From positions 4,090,937-4,154,936 of the forward strand of contig LNAC01000001.1 of assembly GCA_002007465.1 (NCBI GenBank): a DNA stretch of 64,000 bases, written 5' to 3'. The first letter of the stretch is position 1; every line of letters starts with the position of its first letter. The translations under genes were made by a program, and so were the position numbers. Of the stretch, positions 23,223 to 34,372 are shown piece after piece. Source of the DNA: Ailurus styani. Lineage: Eukaryota > Chordata > Mammalia > Carnivora > Ailuridae. Under the pieces are notes generated by a model. The model did no database searches, had not been told where the DNA came from, and was given only the letters and a program-made list of their open reading frames with translations.

Positions 23223-23409
23223 TTTTTTTTAAGATTTTATCTATTTATTCCACAGAAGGAGAGATATCATAGGTAGGCAGAGAGGCAGGCAGAGAGAGAG
23301 GAGGAAGGAGACTCCCTGCCGAGCAGAGAGCCCAATGCGGGCCTCGATCCCAGACCCTGAGATCATGACCTGAGCCGAAGGCAGAGGCCACGGAGCCACC
23401 CAGGCGCCC
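23223..23409 (-). mobile_element. SINEC (Can-SINE) with exact 15-bp target-site duplication
   Basis: Runs AAGATTTTATCTATTTATTC, GGCAGAGAGGCAGGCAGAGA, GAGATCATGACCTGAGCCGA and GGAGCCACCCAGGCGCCC. GGAAAAAATCTTCTA flanks it at 23208-23222 and 23410-23424. A young copy. Confidence 0.96.
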
Positions 23410-23424
23410 GGAAAAAATCTTCTA

Positions 23425-23879
23425 AACACTGAGTTTCCTTGGCAGTTCAAATGGATCTGAAGTCTTTTCTTACTGAAGCACGACAACACACCAGTCACCT
23501 CACAATGAGGAATTTTGAATAATGCAGGCAGCAAGTTACACTGGTGGCACTTTATAGAGTTCTTTCTAAATAATATTGTCCATTTATCTCATGACATAGC
23601 AAGCACAGACTATAGAATATTATTTAACTTTTTCTTCAAGGCTCAAGGTCACAATAATGTCATGGAAATAGAAATACATAGTAAATCTGTAGACTATAAT
23701 CCTGCAGGAACACAATGTGGATTCTTTTTCTATTTAACTGGCTGGGGATGGAGACAGCCTAAAATTTGCTTTCTTGAAAATAAATTGACTTCATAGCTCT
23801 CACCTGCTTTTATTAAAATGAAGGGAGCAGCTCAGAAGGAAATGTATAGTATTAAATACTTATATTAGAAAATTTAAAA
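23425..23879. other. Unique intergenic sequence
   Basis: AT-rich sequence with no gene or named repeat; one open frame of 93 codons without features. Confidence 0.3.
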
Positions 23880-24713
23880 GGCCTCTGATCCACATCAAAG
23901 CTTCTACTTTAAGAAACTAGAAGAAGGAAGAGCAAAGTAAATCCAAAGTAAGCGAAAGGAAAGAACTAGTAAAGATAAGAATAAAAATAAGTGAAATTGT
24001 AAGAAGGAAAATAACAGGAAGAAATAAATGAAACAAAAAGGCGGTTCTTCAAAAAGATCAATAAAATTGATATATTTCAAGTCCAACTGACAAAACAGAA
24101 AAAAAGACTCAAATTGTCCATACCAGGAATGAAGCAGAGGGTATCACTATAGACAAGCTTTGCAGCTATCAAAGGAAAAACAAAGGGATACAAAGAACTG
24201 TTCTACTCACATGAAGTCATCACTTCAGATAAAATGCATCAGCTCTCAAGAACCACAAAATACCCATACTCATTCAAGAAGAAATAGAAAAACTTAATAA
24301 TCTTATGTTACATAATTTGAATTTGTAGTTTACAATGCTCACAAAGGAAATCCTCAGATCCAGATGGTTTCACAGGTGATCCCTACCAAACATTTCAAAA
24401 GAAATAACACTAGCTCTATACAACTTTTTTTGGGAAACAGAAGACAAGGGAATGCTTCCCCACATCGTCTTTATGAGATCCTAGTAACTAAACCAAACAC
24501 TATAAGAAAATACAAACACTAACTAATATCCCTCCTGAGCATAGATGCAACAACCCTCAACAACAGGTTATCAAATCAGCAGATGTGAAATAAATACTAG
24601 ACTGTGACCAAGTAGAGTTGATCCTGCCAGGGGACTGTGTGCTATGGAAATCAAGACCGGTCCGATATTTGGACGTCCATCAGTTAAGAGGATGTTAAGA
24701 GCAGGCAGGAGAG

Positions 24714-24955
24714 GGGCGCCGGGGTGGCTCAGTCAGTTAAGTGTCCAACTCTTGGTTTCGGCTCAGGTCATGATTTCAGGGTTGTGGGATCCAGCCCCAC
24801 AACAGGCAGAGGGGAGTCTGCTTGAGATGTTCTCTGTCCCTCTTCCTCTGCCCCTCCCCCGACTCCTGCTCTTGAAACAGAGAAAGAAAGAAGGAGAGAA
24901 AGGAAGGATGGAAGGAAGGAAGGAAAGAAGGAAGGAAGGAAAGAAAGAAAGAAAG
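24714..24955 (+). mobile_element. SINEC with GAAA/GGAA-expanded tail inside L1M
   Basis: GGGGCGCCGGGGTGGCTCAG, TCCAACTCTTGGTTTCGGCT and GGCAGAGGGGAGTCTGCTTG mark an older Can-SINE. Its tail has become a tract of GAAAGGAAGGATGGAAGGAA and GAAAGAAAGAAAG. Confidence 0.88.
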
Positions 24956-25769
24956 AACCTTTTTAAAAAGAACAGAAAGAAGAAAAACCACATGGTCATA
25001 TCAATTGTTGTCCAAAAAAATGACATAATTCAATGTCCATTCATGATTAAAAAAAAAAAAAACTTCTAGAGAACTAGAAAGAGAAGGGATTTCCCCAACC
25101 CAATGGACGGCATGTACAGAAACACTTCTGTAGATATCACTTACTGGTGAAAGATGTAATATCTCCCTTCAGATCATGAACGAGGAACACGTGCACCCTC
25201 ATCCCTGCTCTTCAACATCATATCAGAAGTCCTGGTCGAGGCAGAAGGTGAAATGATGGCATCTCCAAGGAAGTAATTAGGATACATGAAGTCATCAAGG
25301 TAAGATCCTGATCTGATGGGATTTATGTCTTTATAAAAAGAGGCACCAGAGAGTTGGGAGGAATATTTACAAAGCACATAACCAATAAAGGTTTGGATCG
25401 AGAATGTGTAAAGAAAGTCTTGAGGAAGATTCAAGAGTAAGGAAACAATCCAATTTTACAATGGGTGAAAGACTTAAATAGACACCTTACTAAGAGCATA
25501 TGTGAATGACAGATAAGATAGTCAATATCGTTAGCTATCAAGCAAATGTAAATTAAAACCCAGTACACGATCACTACACACCTCTCAGGATGGCTAAAAG
25601 GAAAACCCCCCATAATACCGAGTGCTGGGAAAGGTACAGAGCAACTGGAGTTCTCCTGCTTTGCTGCTGGGAATGCAAAATAGTCTACAGGAAAACAGGT
25701 CAGAAATTTCTTATCAACTTAAGCATACCCTGAATCCACACCTGATCCACTTTTAGGTTCTAAAGAAAA

Positions 25770-25848
25770 GGGGAGGAGAGGAGAAAAGAAAAGAAAGAGA
25801 GAAAGAGAAAGAGAGAGAAGGAGGGAGGGGGAGAGAAAAGAAAATTAA
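25770..25848. repeat. GA-rich polypurine tract
   Basis: GGGGAGGAGAGGAGAAAAGA then AGAGAGAAAGAGAAAGAG; pure purine for about 75 bases within the L1M. Confidence 0.8.
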
Positions 25849-26360
25849 TGTGCACCCAGAAATCTGTGTACAGATGTCTACAGCAGTTCTATTCATAATC
25901 GCCAAAAACCAGAAGCAACCCCAAAGTCTTACTAATGAATGGATAACGAACCGTGGTACTTTCCCAACCATATTGCTGACCGTAAATAGAAGGAAACAAG
26001 TTACTGGTGTACATAGCATCTTGGGTGAATCTCAAAAGCACTCAATGCACTATGCGGAGTGAAGGAAGACAGTCTCCAAGAGTTACACATTTCTCCACTC
26101 CTTCGATTTGTCATTCCCTGTAAGACGAGACAGTGGTGATGAAGAACAGACCAGCGGCTGCCAGGGGGTCAGGCTGGAAGATGGTATGACAGCAAAGGAG
26201 TATCAGGAAGCAGGTTTTTTTGGGTAGAGGAACTATGGTGAATTCTGACTGTGGCAGTGGTTTTCTGATCCTCTACAATGTCTAACATGCATCGGATTAG
26301 GCCAGCAAACGTCAATTTCATTTGACGTTCATTTGAAAAAAATATTCTTTTAAGAAATGC

Positions 26361-29057
26361 AAATACAACAAGGCTTTCCTTCTATAAAATGAATGAGAGA
26401 TTCAACTATTAAAACCATTTCTAGCTCAACTATCTCCTCGTCCAACACAGTCTACCTCTGCAGCATCAGTTTCCGCGCCCTTTGATATTTATCAGAATCG
26501 AAACCATTCTTTTATGTTTGCACCCTGACCATCCAAGACCTCCGCCCTTTATCAGACTAAGTACCACATTAATCTCATTAGTTCATTTGATGTCTTACGT
26601 CAACATCTGCATATCCATTAGCTTTCTAAATGAACTCTTTTTGTAGATTACCCAAACAAACCATTGTTATTTTCTCACTGCTGGAGAGACGGCCCCTAAA
26701 CCCAAGAAGTCTGTCTGGGCACCTGCAGGTATAAAAACTCGTCCCGTAGCCGGCCCTTCACCTTTCTGACTTGCATTGTTCTGGACACCTGACGACTTCA
26801 AAATCCAGCACGCTGTGTCATCAAGTTCTTGCTGCATGGACTGACATTAAACCCCAGACCTCATTCTCAGGTCTTCCAAAATCCCATCTAAGAGATCTGC
26901 TTTCTTTACGAAACCATTGCTCTCGGATGTATATTGTAAAGGTCTCTCTTATCTCTGTTATTCACAAAGCCGGACACTTGGATAATGATACTCCCCCTCT
27001 GCCTGTTCACCCAGACCCTAGATGTTAATTAGTCTTTAACACAGAGCAAGAATTTAGAAGCCTAAAGCAGAGTGGCAAACAGCTGTTAAAACTCCTGCTA
27101 AAACTTCCATTAACGGCCACGTCTTCTTTTGTTCCTCCTTTAAAACTTCAATACAGATGTAACCCAAGGGGACATTTTTTCTAATTTCACTGTCTGCTGG
27201 CAGTCCTCTCCATGAACGCTCCGCACAAGTGTGCCTTGTATATTCAAGGGCAATTAAGTTGCTAATAGTCAGCTATTTCCAAAGTCGTCGGCGGGCAGAT
27301 GATGATATAGTATCGAACATCTGATGCCAGAAATGTAAGTGGGGAAAGAAGGCTATTTTTTCTTTAGCTCTGGTTAATAAAAGAAGCCAGCATATCTGAA
27401 ATGAAGAACTAAAGTTTTGTACTAAGTGCTTCGCGCTGAACTTCCTTATATGGGAGGCGTTGCTTATGACGCACAAGGGAGAAGAGACGAGGCCGACCTA
27501 TTTTTCCCCCATTTAGTCATAGCAAATATTCTGCATCTCTCCTCCCAAATTCCTTCTCAAACACTTAAGCAAGATAAGATGCTCTCCCTACCCCAGGTAG
27601 AAATGTTTGAGCTCATTAAGCCCTTTCTTCCAGAATACTAATTCTGTGCTCGACTGGTACTTTATTACAGATAAGAGAATAATTCAAAATTAAAAGACCT
27701 GAAATGGAGCTCTTCTAAAGCCATCCCTCAGACCATTTGAGGGGGAAAAAATAGTCTTATCAAATGCAATTTCATTGCACTACAATGGACACAAACATTT
27801 GTTCAAAGTTCAAAGAGCCCAACTTTACCTCGTGCCCTGGACAGCATTGAACTTGTATGGTAAATAACTGTGCAGATTCCTAGAGCTGCCTCTTCCCTGG
27901 TATGAGGTTTCCTGAGCCCCCTTTTTCTGTTCTTGGCTGCGGGCCCGGGTGGCCTGTGAGCACACAGCCCGGCTGTCTGACCTAAGACCAGGGTCAGCCC
28001 TGGGCAGGTAGGTCCCCTGTGGAATTTCGCTTCCCTGCTTGAAGTCAACACTGTGTAAGTGGAACTTCTCATCCCATTCGGTTTTGATAGCTGATCCTTA
28101 GGACAAATGCACTGTGGACATTTGTCCTTGGATGCCTACGGGGCACTCCCCAGAGGGCAGTTGAGGGACCAATGTGAGAAGCAGCTTGCTCCCAGTGACC
28201 CCTTCTTCACCACCTCCTCCCCACCAGGTGCTTTCCCTAAAGCTTCTGACCTCACATTCCATTTTTCCTGCAGGCACAGTCGAGGGGAAAGGAGTCCACT
28301 TTCAGAGAATCTGGCATTTAAACAAGCAGCTGAGATGTGGGACAGCATCCTTTTTCCGACAAAGGCGTTTCTAGAATCTTCCCACTCACAGAGCAGCCAC
28401 CCCGCCTCCTGCTCAGAGCGGCCTAACAGCGCTGTAGGAGTGAGCCCCGTCTCCCCAAGGCCGGCCCCGATTACGGGGCAGATCACAGGGGGCCAGTCCT
28501 TGGCCTGCAGCAGAAACGTGGGCTGGGGAGCGGGTTTCTTTTGTCCTCCAATATTATGCAAATAAGCAAATCAAATTAAATACCTGAGCTTTTTTTTTTA
28601 ATTAAGGGTTTTGATTAGATGCAGATCTGTTGTAGGCAGAAGAAGAAGAAATTTCATTCCAAAACCCCAGATACCCCTGCTTTTCTACAAGTCTTCAATC
28701 AAGGCAGATCTGCCGGAATTATAGGGAGCTCATCTTTTGATTTTCAGGTGGGTGGACACCTGGGACAAAGTGGGGGGGGGAGCCTGAGCCGCAGGAGAGC
28801 AGGAGAAAGAGAAGTAGTAGAACTTATTCAAAAGTCAAACTCAGCTGCTTGGCCCCTCTACAATTTCTGTGTTTAACACCAAAGAAAGCAAGCTTTAGTC
28901 CATACTTATCCAAGAGGGGTTTGTGAGGCTCGCCACAACTTGAATATTGGACCAACTTAGACCAGAGATCAGATTTTATAGGATTAGAAAATGTTATAGC
29001 TGGAGGGTCTTGGAGACCACGGATTTCATCAGGAAACACCATGTGTCTTCCACCCAT
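26361..29057. other. About 2.7 kb of unique, moderately AT-rich sequence
   Basis: No gene or clear repeat. The first kilobase is complex sequence with homeodomain- and octamer-like words (for example CATCTGCATATCCATTAGC near 26608) and could be conserved non-coding DNA. A TATAAAAACTCG word occurs at about 26730 but nothing downstream looks like an exon. Confidence 0.35.
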
Positions 29058-29128
29058 CACTGCCTGGCACACGGTAGGTGTGCAGTAAATATTTGTTGAG
29101 TGAGTAAGCGAATAAATGAAATATGGAG
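29058..29128 (+). repeat. L2 (or MIR) 3' end
   Basis: CACTGCCTGGCACACGGTAG, GTGTGCAGTAAATATTTGTT and GAGTGAGTAAGCGAATAAAT are the familiar LINE2 3' end. GATTAGAAAATGTTATAGCTGG upstream may be part of another old element. Confidence 0.6.
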
Positions 29129-29689
29129 AGTGAAGCTAAGAACACAGACTCTGAGATCATGATAGGCCGTGGAAATGGGTCATTCCGAGGTAAGATGCCA
29201 CAACAAAGGAGGAAGAGAATGAAAACCTGGATTGGAGTTTGATTCTGCCAAGCCAGACACGTGATCTTAAACAAGTCAATGCTGCCCAGTCCTCTTCTCT
29301 TGTGCTAACTGGAGGTGTGCTTCGGACAGTCTTGGCTGGAACACGGCATTCTGGATTTTGTCCACACAAGTCACATGGAGCCACTCTCTGATGGCCAGGT
29401 ACAGCTAACTAAGCAAATGGTACTAAAAATAGCATCTCCAGGAAGCTCCCAATCAGAGCCCAGAAACAATCCAGAGTCAAAGGCACCATTTGGAAGAAGA
29501 CTCAGCTGACCAGCCACAAAGCCCAGTTAAACTGGTGAGCTGGGGAGTCGAGGAGTGGATTCACCAGCTTGTCTCCCCGACCCCCACCCACCACAGTAGG
29601 ATATTAAGTATAAAAGTACAATGTGGTTCTCCTCCCATTCCAAAGGGACCTCTGTTGACACCACTTCAATTTTTACCTGCTTGAAAAAT

Positions 29690-30372
29690 ACAGACAAGAC
29701 TGTTAAAGAAATACAAATGGATGATAAATACATGAAGAGATGTTTGACCTTCCTAAAAATCAATTAAAGAAAATTTAAAATAATGAGATACCATTTTTAA
29801 CTACCAACCTGACGAAGATCAAAATGACTAATAAAGCCCAGTATTGACTAGGGTATAGGAAAAATGAGATGCTTCTATATTGCTGGTGGAAATACAGAAT
29901 GGTAGAGCCTCTTGAGACAGTAATTTGGCAACATGCAATATAAGCCATTAAAATATTAACACCTTCAACCAAACAACTGGAAACACATGGTAAAGAAATA
30001 ATCAAACTAGAATGTTTATTGCAATACCATTCATGACAGCCAAAGGTGGAAAAAAGCTCAATATTCAACAGTAAAAATATAGATCAATAAATAGAATAGA
30101 ATATATCATTTCTAAGGATGAAGAGATAGCTTAATTTATTTGCATGGAAAGGTACCTGGGATATTTATTATACAAACAAAAAAACACTCCCAAAGAGCAT
30201 GAAAAGAAAGAATTACCCACGTAGACACCCAGACAGTCTATAAATTACACCATCAACTACTAATGATCGTCCTCTCTAGGTGATATCTTAATACCATAAT
30301 CTCACTTCTTTTACATTTTCAGATATTTTCTGGTAATTTTACAGTCATTTTCATAAATATATATATATAAAT
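29690..30372 (+). repeat. L1M fragment
   Basis: ACATGAAGAGATGTTTGACC, AATAATGAGATACCATTTTT, GAGATGCTTCTATATTGCTG, CAATTTGGCAACATG-like words and CAATACCATTCATGACAGCC follow the L1 ORF2 end and 3' UTR. It ends near an (AT)n run at 30357-30370. Confidence 0.75.
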
Positions 30373-30699
30373 AAAGAGTGGTGACTAGCTGCCCAGAAAA
30401 TGAATATATATAGTTTCTAAATTACCAGAATAGTCTTTTTAATTAACAAAGGAAATATAATCATGATGGCAAAGAAATAAAAATAGGAAAAGAAAAAACA
30501 AGACAAAATCTATATTGAAGCAAAACATCGAAACATAATACAGGGAGATGTAAATGTAAGCTTCTCACAAACTGAAAATATAAAATAAGATCGGAGGAAT
30601 AGTACATAAGCCTCCCCAAACTTGACCCTGGCCTTTCTGCATATTGAAGGACCTCACTGAATGACAATATTAAAGCTGTGTGTCCTAGTGCAAAGAAAT

Positions 30700-31084
30700 A
30701 CAGAGCAAAACAGATCTCAGTACACAGAACACAGACATGGATCCAAGAACTTATAGGAAGTCAGAAAAGGAAAAGGGAAAATTAAGTTAGATTCCTACTT
30801 ATCACTCTGAACCAAAATAAATTACATGGGAGTTAAAATTTTAAATATAAAAAAAAACTTTAAGTAGTGAAAGGAAAATGTAAATAAATATTTTTATAAT
30901 CTTAGAGGGGAAAATGTCTTTTTAAAGCATAACACTGGGGTGGCTGGGTGACTCAATGGGTTAAAACCTCTGCCTTCAGCTCAGGTCATGATCTCAGGGT
31001 CCTGGGATCGAGCCCCAAGTGGGGCTGCCTGCTCAGCAGGGATCCTGCTTCCTCCTCTCTCTGCCTGCCTCTCTGCCTGCTTGT

Positions 31085-31127
<43 letters not shown>

Positions 31128-31480
31128 GTCAAATAAATAAATAAAATATTTTAAATAAATAAATAAATAAAGTGTAACACCACAACAAAAACCACAAAGG
31201 AAAAACCAGGTAGATTTTGCTATAAAAATGAAGATACAAACAAAAACTTTGGTACAGAAAAACACACTTTAAACAAAGACAAGAAACAAATATATAAAGA
31301 CATATGCTCGTAACATGCCTGACAGACCACGGTTTTACACTCAAAATATAAAAAGTTCCAACAAATCAATAAGAATGAGTATGAGTAGAAAATGAGTCCA
31401 AAAGGCTAATGAACATACAAAGAGATAATGGAAGAAACGCAAACTTGAACGACCAGATGACGTTTCTGACCTCTCAGTCC
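30700..31480 (+). repeat. L1M ORF2 fragment split by a SINE
   Basis: CATGGATCCAAGAACTTATA, TAAATTACATGGGAGTTAAA, TATATAAAGACATATGCTCG, AAAAAGTTCCAACAAATCAA and AAAAGGCTAATGAACATACA are the 3' part of ORF2. In an intact element this lies upstream of the 29.7 kb fragment, so the two pieces are not one continuous insertion. Confidence 0.75.
30938..31170 (+). mobile_element. SINEC (Can-SINE) with expanded CT tract
   Basis: GGGGTGGCTGGGTGACTCAA, TCTGCCTTCAGCTCAGGTCA and AAATAAATAAATAAAATATT. AAAGCATAACAC before and AAAGTGTAACAC after are a diverged target-site duplication in L1M. Confidence 0.94.
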
Positions 31481-31547
31481 AGCAGCAGGAAAGACTGGTC
31501 TCTCTGATAACAGATTTCAGAAAAACACAACTGCATCCCAGCGCAGC

Positions 31548-31564
31548 TTTGCCTCCTGGTGGCA
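31548..31564 (-). promoter_or_regulatory. CTCF-like motif
   Basis: TTTGCCTCCTGGTGGCAT is the reverse of GCCACCAGGAGGCAA, close to the CTCF core. Motif only. Confidence 0.35.
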
Positions 31565-31687
31565 TGCTGCAAATTCCAAAGAATCTCATTATCTTAATTT
31601 AGGCCCCTTACTTAACTGTGCTAAACAAATCTCAGTTCCTCTATAACATGGGGATCAACACTGAAATCTCACCAGAAAGTCACATGC

Positions 31688-32172
31688 AAATGTATCAGTT
31701 TCCTAAGGCTGCTGTAACAAGGTACCACAGACTTAGTGACTTATAACTACACAGATTTATTATCTTACAGTTCTAGAGGCTCGAAGTCCAAAATCAGCCT
31801 CACTGGGTTCAAGGCAAGACATAAACTGGGCTGTGTTTCTCCTGGAGGCTCCAGGGGAGGCTCTGTTCCCTTGTCTTTTCCAGCTTCCAGATGCACCTGA
31901 CCTCCCCTTACCTTCCTCCATCATCAAAACCAGCAGCATAGCACCTACCAACCTCTCTCTGACTCTGACTTTCTGGTTCCTTCTTCCATCATTTAAGGAC
32001 CCTTGTAATTACACTGAGTCCAACCAGACAACCCAGAATAATCTTTCCTTCTCAAAATCATTAACTTAATCACATCTGCAAAGTCCCTTTTACTATGTAA
32101 GGTGACACATTCACCGTATTCCAGGATTAGGATGCGGACAGCTTGGAGGGTGTCCTGCCAGCCCAACCCAGA
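31688..32172 (-). repeat. MaLR-type LTR, near full length
   Basis: Reads in reverse from TGTATCAGTTTCCTAAGGCT, GGTACCACAGACTTAGTGAC, ACAGTTCTAGAGGCTCGAAG through CATCTGCAAAGTCCC to GTGTCCTGCCAGCCCAACCC. This is the order of an ancient ERVL-MaLR-like solo LTR. There is no internal region. Confidence 0.65.
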
Positions 32173-32234
32173 AACTAAATAAATCAATGCAAAAAAAAAG
32201 CATCAAACTCAGAGCTTGGCAAACAATACTCAAA

Positions 32235-32800
32235 GCACTCAAAAAGTGTTAGCTATTATCACAAATTATTAATAATCAAGGAAATGTATGCTGTCTGGAA
32301 CTGATGATGATGGGGAAAGGAGCGTTCAAACACAGCTGGTGGAGAAGAAGAAACTAGGGGACCAGACAGTGAGGACACAGCTCTTGAGCAAGCTCTAAAT
32401 CTATGAAGAACCTCTGGGCATTGTTGGACCCAGGGGCTCAACCCAACATACATGGATATTTTTTGCAGCCCTGTTGATCATAGCAAAAAATATTGATATA
32501 AAAAACCCCACGATGTCTATGGAATACAGCCTACTCACCCAGAATTATTTTGCAGATGTCTATTGCCCATAGACATCATTTCATGTCATGGTAGCCAAAA
32601 GGTAGGTTCTGAAAGAATAACATCCCATTGAATTCCATTTATGTAAAACACATATATGTGTTACCACATGTGTCTATGTGTGCGCAGAGGCATGCCTATG
32701 TAGAGAAAGCACAGAAGACTGCCCACGGTATTATCAACAGAGGGTAGGATTCCAGACGACTTTGACTCTTGTATACTTCAGAACGTTCTGAATGTTTCTG
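32235..32800 (+). repeat. L1M 3' region
   Basis: AAGAACCTCTGGGCATTGTT, GGATATTTTTTGCAGCCCTG, CATAGCAAAAAATATTGAT, ATTGAATTCCATTTATGTAA and CAACAGAGGGTAGGATTCCA follow an old L1 3' end. Confidence 0.55.
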
Positions 32801-33196
32801 CACAGTATCCAGGCATCCCTGGTTTTGCAGAAGGTTCTCCCCTCTTGGGCATTCACAAACATCCTGTTCTACGGTTGGGGGCGGGGGGAGACACCAGGCA
32901 GCGAAGAGCCAAGGGGCCCAGTGGCTTCATGTACATTATGTACATTTAATTTTCCTGCAACTCACTTTCTACATATATGGAATACTTGCCCTCTCCACCC
33001 TCATGGGTGGAGGAAACCAGAAGATAATATAAGAATTAAAGGATCTAGACACATTCCAGAAACTGTTCCTCTAGGACTCTGACCACCATGGACCCCACTC
33101 CAGGGACGTCAGCATCCCCCTCACCTGGCGCAGTACCTGAGCTTGGGGGATGGTCGGACACCCCAGCTCCTCCCCACCTCCTCAGGGCCCTCCCAA

Positions 33197-33244
<48 letters not shown>

Positions 33245-33734
33245 CGCTCCTTCCTTGCCTCGTTAGCTCCCCCTGCATCCAGCATGCAGCTTTGATAGTA
33301 CTCCCTGACCCAACAGACGAATCACAAGCTGCCCCTTGGCTGTCACACGTCATACGTCAGCATGCCTGTTCTCAAGCCAGGGTGATGAGAGATGACTCAC
33401 TTGGGGGAAAATCCAGGAAATGGAGTAAAACAGGGATGGGGACCTCTGTGTATTCCCACTCAAGGGCCAAGGGAGCTGGACATTTGTACATCAGATCCAA
33501 AAGTCTGGGGTCCGGATGGGACAGGGGCATTCATCCCTGAGAACTTCACCTCTCAGCTCTTCATATCCCTGTTCTGCCAAGAGGGTGTCCAACGGGCAGG
33601 GGAGAAGACAGGGAGGCGGACACTCCACTCAGAGCTGAAAGTCGGGACACAGGTGAGGCACCATGACCACGACGGAAAATCCTAGTGACACGGGCATCTG
33701 TGTACATCTTTGTTAGATGCCTGTCCCCATAGGC
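32801..33734. other. Unique sequence with a (CA)n microsatellite
   Basis: No gene was recognised. The 150-codon frame at 33088-33540 crosses the CA repeat (poly-His-Thr) and is not a gene. Confidence 0.4.
33200..33241. repeat. (CA)n microsatellite
   Basis: About 20 uninterrupted CA units; likely length-polymorphic. Confidence 0.98.
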
Positions 33735-33880
33735 GGCAAACTCCCCAAGAGAGGAAGGACTTTCCCAAGCCTTCCAGCTATGCCTGCAAGGGCCTGGTGG
33801 AGTTCCAGCTACACAATGAGACCTTGGACTAATGTTTGTTCGGTGAACGAATCCAAGAGTCAACGAATGAAAGAATCTTC
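33735..33880 (+). repeat. L2 3' fragment
   Basis: CGGCAAACTCCCCAAGAGAG, GAAGGACTTTCCC and CTAATGTTTGTTCGGTGAAC resemble the L2 3' end; diverged. Confidence 0.45.
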
Positions 33881-34127
33881 ACACAAGCTCTTGTCTAAAC
33901 GGTGCATAGTCCCAATCAGATAATACTCCAGAATTCTGGAAGAGACTTGAGTTATTAGGCAACTTGAATTATCACCTGTGACCACGAAGACCTCTCAATG
34001 CTTGCCTTCTTATGAGTGCTGTGGTTCTGTGCAGATAATACATTGTGTTCAATTTCTCGGGTTTAAAATAGATGAAGCTAACCAAGCAGGATATTTGCCA
34101 GTGAAAATTCTAAGCTATTCCCACACA

Positions 34128-34372
34128 ACAGGCACTGGCAAACCACAGTCTGTAGCCCAAATCCAGGCCGTGGGCTAAGAATGAATTTTTGAGTCGTGGG
34201 GAGAAAATAACAAGATATTTTACCGCATGTAAAAAGTGTATGAAATTCAAACTTCAGGGTCCATAAACAGAGTTTTATGGGAACAGCCATGCCTGTTTGT
34301 ATATGAGCTGTGTGTGGCTGCCTGTGAGTCCCCACAGCAGAGCTGAGTGGTGTGACAGCCGGTATGACACAC
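34128..34372 (+). repeat. hAT-type non-autonomous DNA transposon fragment
   Basis: GGCACTGGCAAACCACAGTC, AAACAGAGTTTTATGGGAAC and AGCCATGCCTGTTTGTATAT plus GCAGAGCTGAGTGGTGTGAC match a common mammalian Charlie-like element (..TTTATTGGAACACAGCCATGCC..). The exact family name is not assigned. Confidence 0.55.

Larger units (their letters stand above)
23880..26360 (+). repeat. Degenerate L1M with ORF2 remnants, interrupted by a SINE
   Basis: AAAAAGATCAATAAAATTGA, CTCAAATTGTCCATACCAGG, AAATCCTCAGATCCAGATGG, ACAGGTGATCCCTACCAAAC, CATCCCTGCTCTTCAACATC and AATGGGTGAAAGACTTAAAT follow ORF2 from the endonuclease/RT junction to the 3' end, with small deletions. Every frame is broken. A SINE sits at 24714-24955 and a purine tract at 25770-25848. 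Confidence 0.8.

Noticed and set aside
26725..26745. TATAAAAACTCG as a TATA promoter of a hidden gene
   Set aside because: No exon-like or splice-like sequence follows; a single TATA word in AT-rich DNA is expected by chance.
33088..33540. 150-codon frame with a His-Thr repeat
   Set aside because: It crosses a (CA)n microsatellite and has no other support.
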